Source of the DNA: Marinagarivorans cellulosilyticus
GTDB taxonomy: Bacteria > Pseudomonadota > Gammaproteobacteria > Pseudomonadales > Cellvibrionaceae
Assembly: GCF_021655555.1 (NCBI RefSeq)
Contig: NZ_AP023086.1
Span: 2,076,685-2,140,684 of the forward strand
DNA length: 64,000 bases
Direction: 5' to 3'
The notes below the pieces were generated by a model that worked only from the letters and a program-made list of their open reading frames with translations, searched no databases and was not told where the DNA came from. Both the position numbers and the translations under genes were made by a program. Shown one piece after another: positions 8,816 to 17,414 of the stretch. Within the stretch, counting starts at the first letter, position 1. The number at the start of each line of letters is the position of its first letter.

Positions 8816-9208
8816 GGTTATAAATTCCTATTTAGCCTTGGGCAGTATTTTATGCCATAAAGGCTCGGTGTATGTGTGCTAGGCTGTTGAATAGCTAGGG
8901 GGCTTATTAAGTGGCGGTGAGTTGTGCTGCCAGTAATGTCTGGATGCCAACAATATAAGCCTAGGTATGCCTGCGGATACAGGGGAATTCCCCCCGCTTT
9001 TGCTGAACGGTTGCTAGTATACCCTTTATGTGTATCTTTTAGGTGTGTATTGCGGGGGCTAATGGGCAATAGCGCAAAAATTAGCGTGGGTGCCTTAGGT
9101 CTGCGAGCGAACACATTAAACCCATCACTGAAACCCCCGCCAAGCTCTGCTATTATCCAACCATCTAGCGCGTATTGCGCCCAACACCGATGAAATTTAA
9201 GGCCAGTT
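8816..9208. other. Divergent intergenic region, no gene seen
   Basis: About 390 bases between the small TTG-start gene and hemC. Open frames here have skewed, non-protein-like composition. A GGGGAATTCCCC palindrome lies near 8981-8992. It presumably holds the hemC promoter, which I cannot place confidently. Confidence 0.5.
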
Positions 9209-10138
9209 ATGACTCAAACGTTGCGTATTGCTACCCGTAAAAGCGCCCTTGCCCTTTGGCAGGCAGAATATGTTAAAGCCCGCTTAGAAGGCTTGCATCC
9301 CGGTTTACGCGTTGAGTTGGTGCCCATGGTTAGTCGTGGCGATAAAATTTTGGATGTGCCTTTGGCTAAAGTGGGCGGTAAAGGGCTTTTTGTTAAAGAG
9401 TTAGAGCATGCGCTTTTGAATAACGAAGCCGACATTGCCGTGCACTCGATGAAAGATGTACCGATGGAATTCCCCGAAGGGCTGGGTTTGTCGGTGATTT
9501 GTGAGCGCGAAGATCCGCGTGATGCATGGGTGTCTAGCAGGTTTGCAAGTATTGATGACTTGCCCGCCGGCAGCGTTGTAGGCACCTCTAGCTTGCGCCG
9601 CCAAAGCCAGCTATTGGCTAAACGCCCCGATTTGGAAGTGAAATTTTTGCGCGGTAATGTGAATACGCGGTTGGCAAAACTAGATGCCGGTGAGTACGAC
9701 GGTATTATTCTAGCGGCTGCAGGCTTACTGCGTTTAGAAATGCCTGAACGCATTCGCCAGTTTATTTCGCCAGAGCAGTGCCTACCGGCAGGTGGCCAAG
9801 GTGCGGTGGGTATTGAGTGTCGCACGGCCGACCAAAGCACTATCGATTTAATTCAAGCGTTGCACGACGATATAACGGCCGAACAAGTTTTGGCTGAGCG
9901 GGCGCTTAACCGTCGTTTAGAGGGCGGATGCCAGGTGCCAATTGCATGTTACGCTATTCAGCGTGATGGCGGCCTGTGGCTGCGAGGTTTGGTAGCAAGC
10001 CCAGATGGCACACAAGTGATTTACGATGAAATGAGCGGCAAGCCCAGTGATGCTGAATCTATAGGAGTAGCACTGGCCGAGCGCTTATTGGCGGCCGGGG
10101 CCGATATAATATTAAAAGAGGTATACAGCAACGCGTAA
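9209..10138 (+). CDS. hemC: Hydroxymethylbilane synthase (porphobilinogen deaminase)
   Basis: A 309-residue cytosolic enzyme joining four porphobilinogens into hydroxymethylbilane for haem synthesis. Motifs follow the family in order: LRIATRKSALALWQAEYV at the N-terminus, VGGKGLFVKELEHALL, the active-site AVHSMKDVPME, VVGTSSLRRQSQL, FLRGNVNTRLAKLD, QCLPAGGQGAVGIECR and EGGCQVPIACYA with the cysteine that carries the dipyrromethane cofactor. The length is standard. The gene is followed at once by a strong terminator, and no hemD, hemX or hemY follows, unlike the common gammaproteobacterial hemCDXY order. Confidence 0.97.
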   Translation: MTQTLRIATRKSALALWQAEYVKARLEGLHPGLRVELVPMVSRGDKILDVPLAKVGGKGLFVKELEHALLNNEADIAVHSMKDVPMEFPEGLGLSVICEREDPRDAWVSSRFASIDDLPAGSVVGTSSLRRQSQLLAKRPDLEVKFLRGNVNTRLAKLDAGEYDGIILAAAGLLRLEMPERIRQFISPEQCLPAGGQGAVGIECRTADQSTIDLIQALHDDITAEQVLAERALNRRLEGGCQVPIACYAIQRDGGLWLRGLVASPDGTQVIYDEMSGKPSDAESIGVALAERLLAAGADIILKEVYSNA

Positions 10139-10157
10139 TTACCAGTAGCTAACATTT

Positions 10158-10200
10158 AAAGCCTTTGCTGCGGTCGCTGCCGTAAGCAAAGGCTTTTTTT
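10158..10200. terminator. Bidirectional terminator between hemC and the PPOX gene
   Basis: AAAGCCTTTGCT pairs perfectly with AGCAAAGGCTTT (12 bp) around a 15-base loop and runs into seven or more T. It serves hemC on the plus strand and, given the A run on the other side, may also serve the convergent gene ending at 10207. Confidence 0.9.
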
Positions 10201-10206
10201 GTTGGC

Positions 10207-10758
10207 TTAGGTGTTTTTTTCCAGTATATGGGTTTCTATCCCATCTATGCTCGATTGATTTTTCTTTTCCCAGTATTGCTTTAAACCCTGCTCTCCTTGT
10301 TTGGTTGCCCACTGATTTAATTGCTCACGCTCCTCGTTGTAGGTGTAAAACGGCACGGCCATACCGCAGGAATTTTGTACCAGCTCTACCTGCATATCAA
10401 AAATTTGCCTAGCGCCAACGGTAGCTGGAAAGTGGTTATACAACTCCGCCCATTGTTCATCGTTTTGATGCACCACCTTCGCTTGGCCGTATAAACGCAA
10501 AATATTAGGGTTGCCTTCGAATGCTGCAAACATAATCGTCATGCGGGAGTGGCTTTGAATATGTGCAGCGGTTTCGTTACCGCTGCCGGTTACGTTTAAC
10601 CAAATAACGCGGTTGGGCCCTAAAACGCGTAATGAATCCATGCCTTTAGGGGATATATTGACCCGGCTATCGGCTGTGGCCGTACCTACAAAATAAATCT
10701 TTTGCTGCTCGATAAAAAGACGGTTCTTATCATTTATTTCTGTGTATTGCTGTCCCAT
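10207..10758 (-). CDS. Pyridoxamine 5'-phosphate oxidase-family flavoprotein
   Basis: A 183-residue PPOX-class protein: FIEQQKIYFVGTATADSRVNISPKG at residues 14-38 is the family's first beta-barrel strands, VIWLNVTGSGNETAAHI and RMTIMFAAFEGNPNILRLYG form the FMN-binding core, and the C-terminus is Lys/Gln-rich. Such proteins bind FMN or F420-like flavins; the substrate is not predictable. This one is more like the general pyridoxamine oxidase-related group than PdxH, which has a longer C-terminal PLP site. AAGGAG lies seven bases before the ATG. Convergent with hemC across the terminator. Confidence 0.85.
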   Translation of the reverse strand: MGQQYTEINDKNRLFIEQQKIYFVGTATADSRVNISPKGMDSLRVLGPNRVIWLNVTGSGNETAAHIQSHSRMTIMFAAFEGNPNILRLYGQAKVVHQNDEQWAELYNHFPATVGARQIFDMQVELVQNSCGMAVPFYTYNEEREQLNQWATKQGEQGLKQYWEKKNQSSIDGIETHILEKNT

Positions 10759-10797
10759 GGAGAAACTCCTTGCGTATTAGTGTTTTTGTTAACTTAA

Positions 10798-11051
10798 GGG
10801 CATCTCTAAAAATGCACTTTTTCCGCGATAGCGGCTTACAGGTTTTCGCTCCTGCAAAATCTGTATTCAGTCCATCCATGGACATTAGCTCCGTCCTCGA
10901 GTCCTCACAAATTGGAGGACCAATTTGCACAGCTTGCTGCCCGAAGGGTGAAGCGCAAGGATGCGTTGAATGATTTACACCACGTAAACTGCGGCTCTCC
11001 GGGCGGTGCTTCCTTGCTCTCACACAAAAATTACTATTTTTAGAGGCGCCC
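10798..11051. repeat. MITE-like element with 16-bp terminal inverted repeats
   Basis: The ends read GGGCATCTCTAAAAAT (10798-10813) and, on the other strand, GGGCGCCTCTAAAAAT (11051-11036): 14 of 16 match. Inside lies a perfect palindrome, CAAATTGG-AGGA-CCAATTTG at 10908-10927. The 254-bp element codes for nothing; frames across it lack protein-like composition. No clear target duplication is visible. It looks like a non-autonomous mobile repeat. The presence of other copies in the genome is not testable here, and I saw none in this window. Confidence 0.6.
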
Positions 11052-11253
11052 TTTATTTATCGGTAAGTCATAAAATGGCAGTTAATACCACATCTTCGCT
11101 TGCAAACAAACCCCACAAAGGCCTAAGCGCTTTATAGTTTGTCATCGAAATGACATCGTATTTTTGCACAATAGTTATTAACTCCGCTCCTTTTTCCGTT
11201 TACCTGTACAGGCTTAAGGTTGTGAGTGTCTTATTAATTATAAGGAACTAAGA

Positions 11254-12567
11254 GTGGTTATTGCTGAAGTCGACGCCAGTGCTCAAAAAGTGAATGCACT
11301 GGCTGCACAATCTCAAGCATGCTTGCATAATTTTTTGCATGTTAGACGACAAACTCTGGCGCTGGTAGCCCCACTAAGCCCAGAAGATATGGTAGTGCAA
11401 TCGATGCCCGATGCAAGCCCCACTAAGTGGCATTTGGCACATACCTCTTGGTTTTTTGAAGCCTTTATTCTCAAGCCGTTTAAGGCTGATTTTTGCTGGT
11501 TTAATACCGCCTATAACCACTTGTTTAACTCTTACTACGAATCGGTTGGGCCGCGCCATGCAAGGCCTTACCGTGGCATGTTGACTCGGCCGAGTTTGGA
11601 AGAGGTTAAACAATACCGCACTTACATCGATGATGCGGTTCAAACGCTTGTGCGCACTGTTCAGTGCGAAACGCAGTTGCAGCAAATTATGGCGTTAATG
11701 ACATTGGGTATTCACCACGAGATGCAGCATCAGGAATTAATTTCCACAGATATACTGCACCTTCTTTGGCATAACCCGCTTCGACCCACTATTTATCCGT
11801 GCAACAGTTCTAGCACGCAAACGACTTCAAACCTTACCCCGCTGCGCATGATCGATTTTGATGGTGGGATCGTTAGTGTTGGCCAAAACCTGAATGCCGA
11901 TAACTTTAGTTATGATTGTGAAGGCCCAGCACACAACACACTTTTGCAGCCTTACCGTTTGTCCAATCGGTTAATTACCAACGAAGAGTGGTTGGCCTTT
12001 ATCGCTGATGGTGGTTATAGCAACAGTTTGTTGTGGTTGTCGGATGGTTGGGCGACGGTGCAAAAACACCAATGGCAAGCGCCGCTTTATTGGTTAGAGC
12101 ACGATGGCGCTTGGCAGCAATACGGTTTAGATGGTTTGCAACCTTTATTAAACAGTGCGCCCGTCTGCCACGTAAGTTATTACGAGGCAGACGCCTTTGC
12201 GCGTTGGGCTGGTAAGCGCTTACCTCTAGAGCACGAATGGGAAGTGGCAGCTCAGCGGCAAGCGATAGAAGGTAACTTTTTAGAGGATAATGCTTTTCGG
12301 CCCCAACCGAGTGATAGCAAGGTAATGACTCAGCTTTTTGGCAACGTGTGGCAGTGGACGCAAAGCCCGTTTTCGCCTTACCCAGGTTTTAATGCGCAAG
12401 CTGGGGCGCTAGGGGAATATAACGGAAAATTTATGAACAACCAGTATGTGCTGCGCGGTGGTTCGTGCGTTACGCCAAAGCAGCAATTGCGCACAAGCTA
12501 CCGTAACTTTTTTTACCCGCATCATCGTTGGCAGTTTTCTGGCTTGCGCCTCGCGGAATATCAATAA
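11254..12567 (+). CDS. egtB: Ergothioneine biosynthesis protein EgtB (hercynine sulfoxide synthase)
   Basis: A 437-residue non-haem iron enzyme that couples hercynine to a thiol donor using oxygen. The GTG start follows TAAGGAAC. The N-terminal DinB-like domain carries SPTKWHLAHTSWFFE and the second iron-ligand pair in GIHHEMQHQELISTD; the C-terminal formylglycine-generating-enzyme-like domain carries CEGPAHNTLLQPYRLSNRLITNEEW, HVSYYEADAFARWAGKRLPLEHEWE, FGNVWQWTQSPFSPYPGF and YVLRGGSCVTPKQ, in family order. The length fits. It is the first gene of an operon with egtD (23-base gap) and a PhzF-like gene (17-base gap). No egtC or egtE is nearby, so the thiol donor (cysteine or gamma-glutamylcysteine) cannot be decided. 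Confidence 0.95.
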   Translation: MVIAEVDASAQKVNALAAQSQACLHNFLHVRRQTLALVAPLSPEDMVVQSMPDASPTKWHLAHTSWFFEAFILKPFKADFCWFNTAYNHLFNSYYESVGPRHARPYRGMLTRPSLEEVKQYRTYIDDAVQTLVRTVQCETQLQQIMALMTLGIHHEMQHQELISTDILHLLWHNPLRPTIYPCNSSSTQTTSNLTPLRMIDFDGGIVSVGQNLNADNFSYDCEGPAHNTLLQPYRLSNRLITNEEWLAFIADGGYSNSLLWLSDGWATVQKHQWQAPLYWLEHDGAWQQYGLDGLQPLLNSAPVCHVSYYEADAFARWAGKRLPLEHEWEVAAQRQAIEGNFLEDNAFRPQPSDSKVMTQLFGNVWQWTQSPFSPYPGFNAQAGALGEYNGKFMNNQYVLRGGSCVTPKQQLRTSYRNFFYPHHRWQFSGLRLAEYQ

Positions 12568-12590
12568 CCTATAATTATTAAGGGGGGCGT

Positions 12591-13565
12591 ATGGTTTATG
12601 CTCTTGCGAACGAGGCATCTGTCGCTACAACACAGAAAGCACCGTGTGATGCACGCTTTTTAGCGGATGTGCTTAAGGGTTTAAGTAGTCAGCCAAAAAG
12701 TTTATCGCCAAAGTACTTTTACGATGAAAATGGTTCGCGCTACTTCGATGAAATTTGCCAATTACAGGAATACTACCCGTACAAAGCAGAATTAGCCCTG
12801 CTACCTCGGGTGGCGAGTGATGTTGCTGCGCTCTTAACCGATGATTACAGTGTGGTAGAGTTTGGTGCCGGTTCGTTGCAAAAAATACAGCCATTTTTCA
12901 ATGCATTAAAAGGGATAAAATCTTTTTACCCTATTGATATTTCTGGTGATTACCTTCGTGCCACAACAAAAAAACTGCAGGCACAATACCCGCATATTGC
13001 AATGCAAGCCATAGAGGCAGATTTTACCTTACCGGTAGAACTCCCGCTTACCCGTGCGCGACGGCTAGGGTTTTTCCCCGGTTCTACAATTGGTAATTTT
13101 ACGCCACAGCAAGCCAAGAATTTTTTAAGTAATGCTAGGGCAACGCTAGGTGATGGCGCGCACTTGATTATCGGTGTAGATACCAAAAAATCACCCGATA
13201 TATTACATCGGGCTTATAACGATAAAAAGGGTGTTACTAAGCGGTTTAATCTTAACGTGCTTTCAAGAATTAACCGTGAATTACAGTGTGATTTAAATAT
13301 TTCTGATTTTGAGCATTATGCTTTTTATAACCCAGTAGAGGGTTGCATAGAAATGCACTTAGTTAGCCAGTCACATCAAAAGGTAAGCATTGCGGGTACG
13401 GCGATTACGTTTAATTCGGGTGAAACAATTCACACCGAAAGCTCTTATAAGTATACACCGCAAGAATTTATGCAATTGGCGCAGTCTGCGGGTTGGCTTG
13501 TGGAGCGTACATGGTTGGCCGATGACGCTATGTTCTCGACGTATTTACTAAAAGTAGCGCGCTAG
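12591..13565 (+). CDS. egtD: L-histidine N-alpha-methyltransferase EgtD
   Basis: A 324-residue SAM-dependent enzyme making hercynine by trimethylating histidine, the first step of ergothioneine synthesis. Diagnostic segments: LSPKYFYDENGSRYFDEICQLQEYYPYKAE at the N-terminus, YSVVEFGAGSLQKIQPF (SAM loop), FYPIDISGDYL, RRLGFFPGSTIGNFTPQQA, LIIGVDTKKSPDILHRAYND and the C-terminal IHTESSYKYTPQEF. GGGGGG precedes the ATG by five bases; a second in-frame ATG lies two codons later. Tightly packed between egtB and the PhzF-like gene. Confidence 0.96.
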   Translation: MVYALANEASVATTQKAPCDARFLADVLKGLSSQPKSLSPKYFYDENGSRYFDEICQLQEYYPYKAELALLPRVASDVAALLTDDYSVVEFGAGSLQKIQPFFNALKGIKSFYPIDISGDYLRATTKKLQAQYPHIAMQAIEADFTLPVELPLTRARRLGFFPGSTIGNFTPQQAKNFLSNARATLGDGAHLIIGVDTKKSPDILHRAYNDKKGVTKRFNLNVLSRINRELQCDLNISDFEHYAFYNPVEGCIEMHLVSQSHQKVSIAGTAITFNSGETIHTESSYKYTPQEFMQLAQSAGWLVERTWLADDAMFSTYLLKVAR

Positions 13566-13582
13566 CACTGCTGAGCCAAGGC

Positions 13583-14491
13583 ATGGGCCACCAAATGACG
13601 ACGCTACATGACCGGCTGCGCGCTTTGCCTTACGCTGTTAAATGTTACAGCGTAACGGCTTTTCAGTATCGCGGGTGTGGCGGTAACCAGCACTGCGCTG
13701 TGGTCTTGCCCGCGTTGGCTCAATCGTTTTTGCGTGGGGCACTGAATAATATTCAGCAGCTAAGCGTTTTGTATGGCGAAACTATTTTTGTGGTGTTATG
13801 CAAGGTGGAATCGAACAGTGCCAGCGCTTACTTTTTTCATAACGGTTATGCTGTGCAGCGTTGTGGTTCGGGTTCGCTAGCGGCGGCAAAAATACTTTAC
13901 CAAGAATATAGCGCCCAGAATGAGGTAAACACTAAGCCTATTCAGCTGCAAACCGGTACACAGCGTTTAACGCTTTACCGGCACAGTGATCATCAATATT
14001 CCTATTTAAGTCCTGTTTTACCGGCGCAAATAGCATCGAGCCAAGTTACCAAGTTGTTATCTTTTTTGCTGGGGGTTTCCTGTCGTGAGGTGGTGGGTAA
14101 TGCTTTTAACGTGGGCGGGCGTGGTGATTATTATTTGCTGCTATTAAAAGATGCAGCAACACTAAAAGCATTGCAGCCTAAATTTAGGTTAATCGCGCAA
14201 TATACTCAGCGGGCGGTAATTGTGACTGCACCGCTAAAAAATACTGGCAAGAGAACACTCGCTGCTTCAACCTTTGATTACGGCTTGCGCTATTTTGCCC
14301 CGCAGTATGGCAACCAAGAAGATGCTGCCACTGGATCTGCCCATGTGCAGGTTGCAGCCTATTGGCAGCGCTGTTATCGTACACATTGTGTGCGTGGCTT
14401 GCAGCTATCGAGTGAGGGTGGGCAGTTTACCGTTTGCCGACACAAACAATGGCAGCGTGTGAAAGGCGAGGTTCGCGTTCTGGATTGTTAG
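13583..14491 (+). CDS. PhzF-family isomerase/epimerase-like protein in the egt operon
   Basis: A 302-residue protein with the PhzF double hot-dog fold signatures: FQYRGCGGNQHCAVVLP near residue 28, a GETIFV segment holding the family's catalytic glutamate, RCGSGSLAAAKILY around residue 94, and YFAPQYGNQEDAATGSAHVQ near the C-terminus. The family isomerises small amino-acid-derived substrates; the particular reaction is unknown. It follows egtD by 17 bases and ends overlapping the convergent finR-like gene by four bases. The usual GNPxAVV at the first motif is GNQHCAVV here, a divergent version. Start is at 13583 or at the second ATG four codons later. A role in ergothioneine metabolism is inferred from linkage only. 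Confidence 0.8.
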   Translation: MGHQMTTLHDRLRALPYAVKCYSVTAFQYRGCGGNQHCAVVLPALAQSFLRGALNNIQQLSVLYGETIFVVLCKVESNSASAYFFHNGYAVQRCGSGSLAAAKILYQEYSAQNEVNTKPIQLQTGTQRLTLYRHSDHQYSYLSPVLPAQIASSQVTKLLSFLLGVSCREVVGNAFNVGGRGDYYLLLLKDAATLKALQPKFRLIAQYTQRAVIVTAPLKNTGKRTLAASTFDYGLRYFAPQYGNQEDAATGSAHVQVAAYWQRCYRTHCVRGLQLSSEGGQFTVCRHKQWQRVKGEVRVLDC

Positions 14492-15366
14492 GGCGCAAGG
14501 TTACACATGTTTAGCCACTGTGTAATACCGGTGCTGCGGTATTTTTGTTTGTGTACAACCACATACAGCATGCGCGAAAAGTCGCGGTGCGGCACATTGA
14601 GTGGTACCAGCGTTTTATGGGCAAACGCTTCTTCGAGTGATATTCGCGACAAGCAGGCAATGCCCAGCCCACCTTTAACGGCGCGCTTAATGGCTTCTGT
14701 ATGTTGTAGCTCAAGCAGCACATTAAGGTCGGGGAGCAGGCCGTGTAGCGCACGATCAAACGTTTGTCGTGTGCCAGAGCCCTCTTCGCGCAGAATCCAG
14801 GTCGCATTTATTAGGTCTTTATCGCTTAGTGTTTCTTTATTCGCTAAGGGGTGGTCGGGGTGGCAAAAGCATACCAACTCATCATTTTGCCATGGCAGTA
14901 TTTGTAGGTCTGGGTGGTGTATTTCGCCTTCGATAAGGCCTAAATCCAAATCAAAGTTCAGCAACGATTCAACCACGTCGTGGGTATTAGCCACCTTCAG
15001 TGTTGCGCTACCGTGGTATTGCGTGATGAATTTTTGGATTAGCTCAACGGCTAGGTAGTTGCCAATAGTTAAGGTGGCGCCCAGCTTGAGTTGTGCAACT
15101 TCCTTATGTTGCTTTAAGGCAAGCTCCAACTCGGCGGCTTGGTCCAGTAGCGCTTTTGCCATTGGCCTTAGGCGCTGCCCTAGCTCGTTAGTTTGTAAGC
15201 GCTTACCGATGCGTTCAAATAGAGGTGCATCGTACTGTTGTTCTAAATCTTTAAGGGCGCTGCTGCAGGCCGATTGCGACATGGCGAGCACCTCGGCCGC
15301 GCGGCTGACATTCTGATGTTGAGCAATGGTGACAAAAACGTGCAGTTGGCGCAGAGTGAAGTGCAT
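14488..15366 (-). CDS. finR: LysR-family regulator, FinR-like
   Basis: A 292-residue LysR protein. The N-terminal winged helix is clear (MHFTLRQLHVFVTIAQHQNVSRAAEVLAMSQSACSSALKDLE), followed by the substrate domain with LGATLTIGNYLA and LREEGSGTRQTFDRAL. It is divergent from fpr, the arrangement of Pseudomonas finR-fpr, where FinR activates ferredoxin-NADP reductase under superoxide or sulfite stress, and the protein resembles it strongly at the N-terminus. The 148-base intergenic stretch contains the palindrome at 15406-15422. Its 3' end overlaps the PhzF-like gene by four bases. Confidence 0.88.
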   Translation of the reverse strand: MHFTLRQLHVFVTIAQHQNVSRAAEVLAMSQSACSSALKDLEQQYDAPLFERIGKRLQTNELGQRLRPMAKALLDQAAELELALKQHKEVAQLKLGATLTIGNYLAVELIQKFITQYHGSATLKVANTHDVVESLLNFDLDLGLIEGEIHHPDLQILPWQNDELVCFCHPDHPLANKETLSDKDLINATWILREEGSGTRQTFDRALHGLLPDLNVLLELQHTEAIKRAVKGGLGIACLSRISLEEAFAHKTLVPLNVPHRDFSRMLYVVVHKQKYRSTGITQWLNMCNLAP

Positions 15367-15405
15367 AGCAGGCGGCCTATGACATGGTTATAAGAAGGGA
15401 TACTA

Positions 15406-15422
15406 TATCGGAAAAACCGATA
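15406..15422. promoter_or_regulatory. Probable LysR (FinR) operator between finR and fpr
   Basis: TATCGG-AAAAA-CCGATA is a perfect 6-bp inverted repeat with a five-base spacer, with T and A positions fitting the LysR T-N11-A rule. It sits 40 bases upstream of the regulator's ATG and 92 bases upstream of the fpr ATG. The function as FinR site is inferred from position. Confidence 0.6.
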
Positions 15423-15514
15423 ATTGTTATTAATATAACTCGTTTTAGCTGTTTGTTGGTGGCGCGTAAGCTTATCGGCATCACTTAATTATTCGCCATT
15501 TGCGAGGCGCAACC

Positions 15515-16288
15515 ATGACTAAATTACAAACTGAAACAGTCACCGAGGTGCATCACTGGAATGATACGCTTTTCAGCTTTACCACCACGCGGCGCGAGGG
15601 GTTTCGGTTCCGCAATGGGCACTTCACTATGATTGGCTTGCCGCAAGAGGATGGTCGCCCATTATTGCGTGCTTACTCTATTGCGAGCGCTAATTACGAA
15701 GATAAACTGGAATTTTTTAGTATTAAGGTGCCGGACGGCCCGCTGACATCGCAGTTGCAAAAAATTAAAGCGGGCGATGAAGTGTTTGTGAACAGCAAAT
15801 CTACCGGTACTTTAGTGACTGACCATTTGCTGCCGGGTAAGCACCTGTACTTATTAGCGACGGGAACAGGTTTGGCGCCGTTTTTAAGTATTATTAAAGA
15901 CCCAGAAGTTTACGAGCAATACGACAAAATTATTTTAACCCACGGTGTGCGTTATGTAGATGAATTAGCGTATCAAAAATTTATTACCGAAGAGCTACCC
16001 AACAATGAATTTTTTGGTGAAGAAGTTCGTGAGAAATTATTGTATTACCCAACAGTAACGCGTGAACACTATAAAAACCAAGGTCGCTTAACGGATTTAC
16101 TGGCGGCAGGTAGCCTAGAAAAAAACTTAGGTTTACCGCCGATTAACGTGCAGGACGATCGCTTTATGCTGTGTGGTAGCCCCAGCATGTTAAAAGACTT
16201 TTGCCAAATACTGGATGATCGCGGCTTTAACGAAGTACGCCATGGCGATGCCGCGCACTATGTAATCGAGCGAGCTTTTGTGGAATAG
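15515..16288 (+). CDS. fpr: Ferredoxin--NADP+ reductase
   Basis: A 257-residue FAD enzyme exchanging electrons between NADPH and ferredoxin/flavodoxin. The ATG at 15515 follows a GAGG site and gives the family-standard length; the frame opens five codons earlier without support. Motifs: FRNGHFTMIGL, RAYSIASANYEDKLEFFSIKV (FAD site), TGTLVTDHLLPGKHLYLLATGTGLAPFLSII (FAD/NADP loop), LTHGVRYVDELAY, FMLCGSPSMLKDF and the C-terminal HYVIERAFVE. It is followed by fdxA after 11 bases, and regulated presumably by the divergent FinR-like protein through the operator at 15406-15422. Confidence 0.95.
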   Translation: MTKLQTETVTEVHHWNDTLFSFTTTRREGFRFRNGHFTMIGLPQEDGRPLLRAYSIASANYEDKLEFFSIKVPDGPLTSQLQKIKAGDEVFVNSKSTGTLVTDHLLPGKHLYLLATGTGLAPFLSIIKDPEVYEQYDKIILTHGVRYVDELAYQKFITEELPNNEFFGEEVREKLLYYPTVTREHYKNQGRLTDLLAAGSLEKNLGLPPINVQDDRFMLCGSPSMLKDFCQILDDRGFNEVRHGDAAHYVIERAFVE

Positions 16289-16299
16289 GAGTAAACGGT

Positions 16300-16623
16300 A
16301 TGACTTATGTAGTGGGTGAAAACTGCATCAAATGCAAACATACAACCTGCGTTGAAGTGTGCCCAACCGATGCCTTTCGGGAAGGGCCTAATTTTTTAGT
16401 GATAGACCCCGAGGCTTGCATCGATTGCAACCTATGCCCAGCAGAGTGCCCCGCCGATGCCATTTTTGAGGAGGATGATTTACCCGAGGAGCAACAGCAC
16501 TTTATTGCTTTAAACGCCGAGCTTGCCCAAGTGTGGCCGGAAATCACCGAAAGCCAAGAGCCGCCAGCGGATTATGCCGAGTGGGATGGGGCTGAGGGGA
16601 AGTTGGCGCTGTTGGAGCGGTGA
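16300..16623 (+). CDS. fdxA: Seven-iron ferredoxin FdxA (3Fe-4S plus 4Fe-4S)
   Basis: A 107-residue Azotobacter-type ferredoxin: MTYVVGENCIKCKHTTCVEVCPTDAF holds the first cluster cysteines with the family spacing, and CIDCNLCPAECPADAIFEED the second. The acidic C-terminal tail (PEEQQHFIALNAELAQVWPEIT) is also family typical. The gene starts 11 bases downstream of fpr, after GGAG, so the redox partner and its reductase are co-expressed. Confidence 0.95.
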   Translation: MTYVVGENCIKCKHTTCVEVCPTDAFREGPNFLVIDPEACIDCNLCPAECPADAIFEEDDLPEEQQHFIALNAELAQVWPEITESQEPPADYAEWDGAEGKLALLER

Positions 16624-17414
16624 TGGGGGTGGCTGGTAGGTTACGCCTTGCATCCGTTTGGGCGCCTTTGCGCTGGGCGGCCATAGCGGTAGCTGTCTTT
16701 TAAGTTAAAGCCTTCGCTGTTTTGACTTTTAATTCACATAAAAGCCTTTCATAAAATAGCCGAAAGCGAGGTCGATTAGGTCACGCTTTGTCTATTTATA
16801 ATTTAGGTGGATGGCAAAAAAATACATTTTTATAGCAATATTTCATAAATTTTTCATTTCCCGTCAGTCGTGCACTGTTTTTTCCGATAATGTTGATTCA
16901 GCTTAGGTGCTAAGTTGAATCTCCGCCCTTAACAATATCGCCTTACTTTTGTTTGATTGCTGGTGCTCATGTGTGACGTGCATCTCACCGTCGATTGTGT
17001 GCAGCACTTGTTTGCATGTCATTCATCCGTGATGAAGAACTCTTCAACTACTAACTTTATAATTTACCGTTAGATTCCTCACAGTTCTGCATTTTCCCCC
17101 TTAGCTAATTATAAAATTTTTTAAAGTGAATCTTTCAACAATTAGCTCTCTGTAGATATTTCATTATTTTGTGCAATTTAATTTTTGCGATCAGGTTACT
17201 GTGGCTATTGAACGAAAAGATAAGTAAGCGTTATATCGATTTGAACTTTTTGTAGTTTGCAGCTGCTGTTTACATTAGAGGTTGATGTTGACTTGGGTAA
17301 TCGCGTTAATCGGCCTACAAAAAAGTAAATATGACTACTTCTTATCTCGCTCGGCATAACAATAAAAGCACGTTTCGTGTTCAGTTGGTTTAGTAACTTT
17401 TTTGGGGCTATATC
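16624..17414. other. Long AT-rich intergenic region before the GH62 gene
   Basis: Nearly 800 bases with no protein-like frame on either strand, markedly AT-rich from about 16720 on. I see no clear terminator for fdxA and no tRNA. The last 150 bases presumably contain the regulated promoter of the arabinofuranosidase gene; no operator is obvious. An unrecognised small RNA is possible but unsupported. Confidence 0.5.

Noticed and set aside
8924..9193. 89-residue frame upstream of hemC
   Set aside because: Cys/Pro/Ser-rich composition without periodicity and no ribosome site; a chance frame in the promoter region.
10770..10973. 67-residue open frame overlapping the MITE-like element
   Set aside because: It lies over the inverted-repeat element, has no ribosome site, and its composition follows the palindrome rather than a protein.
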